Assembly (NCBI GenBank): GCA_026018925.1
Contig: JAKSZU010000164.1
Location: 363,905 to 427,904 of the forward strand
DNA length: 64,000 nt
Direction of reading: 5' to 3'
Source of the DNA: Tupaia tana
Lineage: Eukaryota; Chordata; Mammalia; Scandentia; Tupaiidae
The position numbers were made by a program, and so were the translations under genes. Position 1 is the stretch's first letter; each line of letters begins with the position of its first letter. Below are positions 59,601 to 64,000 of the stretch, one piece after another. Under the pieces are notes generated by a model, which did no database searches, was not told where the DNA came from, and saw only the letters and a list, made by a program, of their open reading frames with translations.

Positions 59601-60893
59601 TCGTGTGGTAGGGAGCCCCTCTGGCCATCTATCCCGGTCTCTGTGTCTCTGAGGTCTCTGTCTCTCTCTGCTCTTGTCTCCTTATTTTTTTGGTAATTTT
59701 TCCTTTTTACGATTTTTTTAAAGGTAGAATTTCTCTGGGGCTCTCAGCTCCATCTTTTCTTTTGTTAATAAGCCCTTCTGCTCCTTTCTCCCAGGCAGGA
59801 GAGTTGAGCCATTCTCTGAGAAGATTCCACATGGATACTGGGAACTAGATATTTCAGGGCACAGGCGAAATGAAGATTTTCTACTCATAATTCAGCCTCC
59901 AGCAAGGAAAGCTAGTGTGGTAGGGAGCCCCTCTGCCCTTCTATCCCTGTCTCTGTGTCTTTGAGGTCTCTGTCCCTCTGCTCCTGTCTCCTCATTTATT
60001 TTTGGTAATTGTTCCTTTTTACGATTTTTTCAAAGGTAGAATTTCTCTCTGGCTCCCAGCTCCATCTTTTGTTTTGTTAATAAGCCCTTCTTCTCCTTTC
60101 TCCCAGGCAGGAGAGTTGAGCCATTCTCTGAGAAGATTCCACATGGATACTGGGAACTAGATATTTCAGGGCACAGGCGAAATGAAGATTTTCTACTCAT
60201 AATTCAGCCTCCACCAAGCAAAGCTAGTGTGGTAGGGAGCCCCTCTGGCCATCTATCCCTGTCTCTGTGTCTCTGAGGTCTCTGTATATCTCTGCTCCTT
60301 TCTCCTCATATATTTTTGGTTATTTCTCCTTTTTACGATTTTTTTAAAGGTAGAATTTCTCTCTGGCTCTCAGCTCCATCTTTTGTTTTGTTAATAAGCC
60401 CTTCTGCTCCTTTCTCCCAGGCAGGAGAGTTGAGCCATTCTCTGAGAAGTTTCCACATGGATACTGGGAACTAGATATTTCAGGGCACAGGCGAAATGAA
60501 GATTTTCTACTCATAATTCAGCCTCCAGCAAGCAAAGCTAGTGTGGTAGGGAGCCCCTCTGGACTTCTATCCCTGTCTCTGTGTCTCTGAGGTCTCTGTC
60601 TCTCTCTGCTCCTGTCTCCTCAATTTTTTTGGTAATTTTTCCTTTTTACGATTTTTTTAAAGGTAGAATTTCTCTCTGGCTCTCAGCTCCATCTTTTGTT
60701 TTGTTAATAAGCCCTTCTGTTCCTTTCTCCCAGGCAGGAGAGTTGAGCCATTCTCCGAGAAAATTCCCCATGGATACTGGGAACTAGATATTTCAGGGCA
60801 CAGGCGAAATGAAGATTTTCTACTCATAATTCAGCCTCCAGCAAGCAAAGCTAGTGTGGTAGGGAGCCCCTCTGGCCTTCTATCACTGTCTCT
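59330..60893 (+). repeat. Copy of 51190-52746 at 26-monomer offset
   Basis: The run CATTCATTTTTGG, CTCCTTATTTTTTTGG, TTTTTTCAAAGG, GTATATCTCTG and CTCAATTTTTTTGG repeats the order at 51190-52746, 8147 bp earlier (26 monomers, twice 13). A one-letter difference in the CTCCTTATTTT unit (CTCTGGGGCTCTC here, CTCTCGGGCTCTC there) shows that the copies have diverged slightly. Confidence 0.8.
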
Positions 60894-61206
60894 GTGTCTC
60901 TGAGGTCTCTGTCTCTCTCTGCTCCTGTCTCTACAATTTTTTTGGTAATTTTTCCTTTTTACGATTTATTTAAAGGTAGAATTTCTCTCTGGCTCTCAGC
61001 TCCATCTTTTGTTTTGTTAATAAGCCCTTCTGCTCCTTTCTCCCAGGCAGGAGAGTTGAGCCATTCTCTGAGAAGATTCCACATGGATACTCGGGACTAG
61101 ATATTTCAGGGCACAGGCGAAATGAAGATTTTCTACTCATAATTCAGCCTCCAGCAAGCAAAGCTAGTGTGGTACGGTGCCCCTCTGGCCTTCTATCCCT
61201 GTCTCT
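60894..61206 (+). repeat. Mosaic monomer at a one-monomer loss
   Basis: The start (CTCTACAATTTTTTTGG, GATTTATTTAAAGG) matches the unit at 52747. The middle has TACTCGGGACTAG (61089-61100), typical of a different unit type. GGCGAAATG (61117) and GTGGTACGGTGCCCC (61171) then follow, the latter matching the tail of the unit at 53060. The unit corresponding to 53060 is itself missing, and the offset falls from 8147 to about 7835 bp. At least two switches of source are needed. Confidence 0.72.
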
Positions 61207-61519
61207 GTGTCTCTGAGTTCTCTGTCTCTCTCTGCTCCTGTCTCCTCATTTATTTTTGGTAATTTTTCCTTTTTACGATTTTTTTAAAGGTAGAATTTCT
61301 CTCTGGCTCTCAGCTCCATCTTTTGTTTTGTTAATAAGCCCTTCTGCTCCTTTCTCCCAGGCAGGAGAGTTGAGCCATTCTCTGAGAAGATTCCACATGG
61401 ATACTCGGGACTAGATATTTCAGGGCACAGGCCAAATGAAGATTTTCTACTCATAATTCAGCCTCCAGCAAGCAAAGCTAGTGTGGTAGGGAGCCCCTCT
61501 GGCCTTCTATCCCTGTCTC

Positions 61520-61830
61520 TGTGTCTCTGAGGTCTCTGTCTCTCTCTGCTCTTTTCTCCTCATTTTTTTGGTAATTTTTCCTTTTTACGATTTTTTTAAA
61601 GGTAGAATTTCTCTCTGGCTCTCAGCTCCATCTTTTGTTTTGTTAATAAGCCCTTCTGCTCCTTTCTCCCAGGCAGGAGAGTTGAGCCATTCTCTGAGAA
61701 GATTCCACATGGATACTGGGAACCAGATATTTCAGGGCACAGGCGAAATGAAGATTTTCTACTCATAATTCAGCCTCCTGCAAGCAAAGCTAGTGTGGTA
61801 GGGAGCCCCACTGGCCTTCTGTCCCTGTCT
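61520..61830 (+). repeat. Hybrid monomer at a second one-monomer loss
   Basis: The 5' part (GCTCTTTTCTCCTCATTTTT) matches the unit at 53700. The 3' part (GGAACCAGATATTTC, CAGCCTCCTGCAAGC, GAGCCCCACTGGCCTTCTG) matches the next unit at 54010. The intervening CATATTTGTTTGG part and about 313 bp are missing, and the offset drops from about 7835 to about 7520 bp. The following GCTCCCGTCTTCTC unit (61840) matches 54320. Confidence 0.75.
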
Positions 61831-63104
61831 CTGTGTCTCTGAGGTCTCTGTCTCTCTCTGCTCCCGTCTTCTCATTTTTTTGGTAATTTTTCCTTTTTAC
61901 GATTTTTTTAAAGGTAGAATTTCTCTCTGGCTCTCAGCTCCATCTTTTGTTTCGTTAATAAGTCCTTCTGCTTCTTTCTCCCAGGCAGGAGAGTTGAGCC
62001 ATTCTCTGAGAAGATTCCACATGGATACTGGGAACTAGATATTTCAGGGCACAGGCAAAATGAAGATTTTCTACTCATAACTCAGCCTCAACCAAGCAAA
62101 GCTAGTGTGGTAGGGAGCCCCTCTCGCCATCTATCCCTGTCTCTGTGTCTCTGAGGTCTCTGTATCTCTCTGCTCCTGTCTCCTCATATATTTTTGGTTA
62201 TTTCTCCTTTTTACGATTTTTTTAAAGGTAGAATTTCTCTCTGGCTCTCAGCTCCATCTTTTGTTTTGTTAATAAGCCCTTCTGCTCCTTTCTCCCAGGC
62301 AGGAGATTTGAGCCATTCTCTGAGAAGATTCCACATGGATACTGGGAACTAGATATTTCAGGGCACAGGCGAAATGAAGATTTTCTACTCATAATTCAGC
62401 CTCCAGCAAGCAAAGCTAGTGTGGTAGGGAGCCCCTCTGGACTTCTATCCCTGTCTCTGTGTCTCTGAGGTCTCTGTCTCTCTCTGCTCCTGTCTCCTCA
62501 ATTTTTTTGGTAATTTTTCCTTTTTACGATTTTTTTAAAGGTAGAATTTCTCTCTGGCTCTCAGCTCCATCTTTTGTTTTGTTAATAAGCCCTTCTGTTC
62601 CTTTCTCCCAGGCAGGAGAGTTGAGCCATTCTCCGAGAAAATTCCCCATGGATACTGGGAACTAGATATTTCAGGGCACAGGCGAAATGAAGATTTTCTA
62701 CTCATAATTCAGCCTCCAGCAAGCAAAGCTAGTGTGGTACGGAGCCTCTCTGGCCTTTTATCCCTGTCTCTGTGTCTCTGAGGTCTCTGTCTCTCTCTGC
62801 TCCTGTCTCCTCATTCATTTTTGGTAATTTTTCCTTTTTACGATTTTTTTAAAGGTAGAATTTCTCTCTGGCTCTCAGCTCCATCTTTTGTTTTGTTAAT
62901 AAGCCCTTCTGCTCCTTTCTCCCAGGCAGGAGAGTTGAGCCATTCTCTGAGAAGATTCCACATGGATACTCGGGACTAGATATTTCAGGGCACAGGCCAA
63001 ATGAAGATTTTCTACTCATAATTCAGCCTCCAGCAAGCAAAGCTCGTGTGGTAGGGAGCCCCTCTGGCCTTCTATCCCGGTCTCTGTGTCTCTGAGGTCT
63101 CTGT

Positions 63105-64000
63105 CTCTCTCTGCTCTTGTCTCCTCATTTTTTTGGTAATTGTTCCTTTTTACGATTTTTTTAAAGGTAGAATTTCTCTCGGGCTCTCAGCTCCATCTTT
63201 TCTTTTGTTAATAAGCCCTTCTGCTCCTTTCTCCCAGGCAGGAGAGTTGAGACATTCTCTGAGAAGATTCCACATGGATACTGGGAACTAGATATTTCAG
63301 GGCACAGGCGAAATGAAGATTTTCTACTCATAATTCAGCCTCCAGCAAGCAAAGCTAGTGTGGTAGGGAGCCCCTCTGGCCTTCTATCCCTGTCTCTGTG
63401 TCTCTGAGTTCTCTGTATCTCTCTGCTCCTGTCTCCTCATATATTTTTGGTTATTTCTCCTTTTTACGATTTTTTTAAAGGTAGAATTTCTCTCTGGCTC
63501 TCAGCTCGATCTTTTGTTTTGTTAATAAGCCCTTCTGCTCCTTTCTCCCAGGCAGGAGAGTTGAGCCATTCTCTGAGAAGGTTCCACATTGATACTGGGA
63601 ACTAGATATTTCAGGGCACAGGCGAAATGAAGATTTTCTACTCATAATTCAGCCTCCAGCAAGCAAAGCTAGTGAGGTAGGGAGCCCCTCTGGCCTTCTA
63701 TCCCTGTCTCTGTGTCTCTGAGGTCTCTGTCTCTCTCTGCTCCTGTCTCCTCATTTTTTTTTTTGGTAATTTTTCCTTTTTACGATTTTTTTAAAGGTAG
63801 AATTTCTCTCTGGCTCTCAGCTCCATCTTTTGTTTTGTTAATAAGTCCTTCTGCTTCTTTCTCCCAGGCAGGAGAGTTGAGCCATTCTTTGAGAAGAATC
63901 CACATTGATACTGGGAACTAGATATTTCAGGGCACAGGCGAAATGAAGATTTTCTACTCATAATTCAGCCTCCAGCAAGCAAAGCTAGTGTGGTAGGGAG
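63105..64000 (+). repeat. Terminal segment, copy of 50.24-51.1 kb
   Basis: The order GGTAATTGTTCC with CTCTCGGGCTCTC, then GTTCTCTGTATCTC with CAGCTCGATC, then a T10 unit with AATAAGTCCTTCTGC and CATTCTTTGAGAA, repeats 50243-51100 at an offset of about 12.85 kb (41 monomers). The last unit is cut at base 64000 after 289 bp, so the array continues beyond the window. Confidence 0.75.

Larger units (their letters stand above)
1..64000 (+). repeat. 313-bp tandem satellite array, about 204 monomers
   Basis: The whole window is one tandem repeat. The motif AGGAGAGTTGAGC recurs at 48, 361 and 674, exactly 313 bp apart, and the same spacing holds to the end of the window with small changes from T-tract length and short deletions. 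All copies face the same way. No transposon, gene or unique spacer interrupts them, and neither array edge is inside the window. Monomers differ from each other by scattered substitutions plus recurring diagnostic variants, which define the blocks listed below. The sequence is pyrimidine-rich on the + strand and CpG-poor. Large, pure, same-orientation arrays like this are typical of pericentromeric, centromeric or subtelomeric heterochromatin in eukaryotes; that location is inferred. I do not recognise the family. Confidence 0.98.
41190..64000 (+). repeat. Irregular 13-monomer higher-order repeat, about 4.07-kb period
   Basis: Monomer types recur in a shared order. A unit with CTCAATTTTTTTGG and CTTCTGTTCC, preceded by one with GTATATCTCTGCTCC and CATATATTTTTGG, starts at 44297, 48365, 52434 and 60581: spacings 4068, 4069 and 8147 bp, or 13, 13 and 26 monomers. 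A sister unit preceded by GTATCTCTCTGCTCC and the GCTCCCGTCTTCTC type starts at 41786, 45863, 54940, 59016 and 62459. The units at 45863, 52434, 59016, 60581 and 62459 look identical by eye over at least 200 bp. The period is broken by replaced units, and by loss of two monomers near 61 kb that shortens the last interval to 11 units. Confidence 0.85.

Noticed and set aside
1..64000. A CRISPR array, because of direct repeats.
   Set aside because: The repeats are 313 bp and contiguous, with no unique spacers and no cas genes. This is satellite DNA.
1..64000. A CENP-B box (TTCG, four bases, A, two bases, CGGG) that would mark a centromeric satellite.
   Set aside because: No monomer read showed this pattern. 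CTTCGGCTCC and TACTCGGGAC variants carry parts of it, but not in the required spacing. Absence does not exclude a centromere.
1..64000. Origin of the monomer from a retroviral LTR or other retroelement fragment, suggested by the pyrimidine tract and splice-like sequence.
   Set aside because: No TG...CA ends, primer-binding site, TATA box with polyadenylation signal, or coding remnant could be recognised. Left open as a possibility only.

Overview
This window is a single uninterrupted satellite-DNA array. From base 1 to base 64000 it consists of head-to-tail copies, all in the same orientation, of a unit of about 313 bp, roughly 204 copies in all. I found no protein-coding gene, RNA gene, transposon insertion, CRISPR array or unique sequence, and both edges of the window cut through monomers, so the array continues on both sides. 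The unit is AT-rich and strongly strand-asymmetric (pyrimidines on the + strand). It carries two T tracts and a long C/T-rich stretch, and is poor in CpG: only two CpG sites are typical of the unit, and both show TG/CA variants. This points to a eukaryote with CpG methylation, probably a vertebrate and perhaps a mammal. I do not recognise the satellite family and give no species.

The open frames of about 200-250 nt that recur in the array are by-products of the repeat. Most begin at GTG, all end at stops built into the unit, and 313 is not a multiple of 3, so no frame survives from one monomer to the next.

The interest lies in higher-order structure. (1) 1-21.7 kb: diverged monomers with a large duplication (about 2.05-7.58 kb repeated at 9.84-14.45 kb, 25 monomers apart at its start). 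The second copy has lost two monomers and then one more, each time leaving a recognisable hybrid monomer. Other long-range copies link 7.4-8.6 with 17.1-18.3 kb and 1.6-2.0 with 16.0-16.3 kb. (2) 21.7-29.2 kb: overlapping duplications with offsets of 9, 13 and 15 monomers. (3) 29.2-32.7 kb: a six-monomer unit present twice. (4) 32.07-34.25 kb: a two-monomer alternation. (5) 34.25-41.2 kb: mixed monomers with a very recent duplication of one monomer at 39.6-40.2 kb. (6) 41.2-64 kb: an irregular higher-order repeat whose basic period is 13 monomers (about 4.07 kb), with later deletions and mosaic monomers.

The picture is a satellite shaped by repeated unequal exchange and conversion. No gene system is present. 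Each monomer also holds a splice-acceptor-like sequence and a GAAnnTTC motif; both are reported as speculative. Comparisons were made by eye, so block edges are good to a few tens of bases at best.
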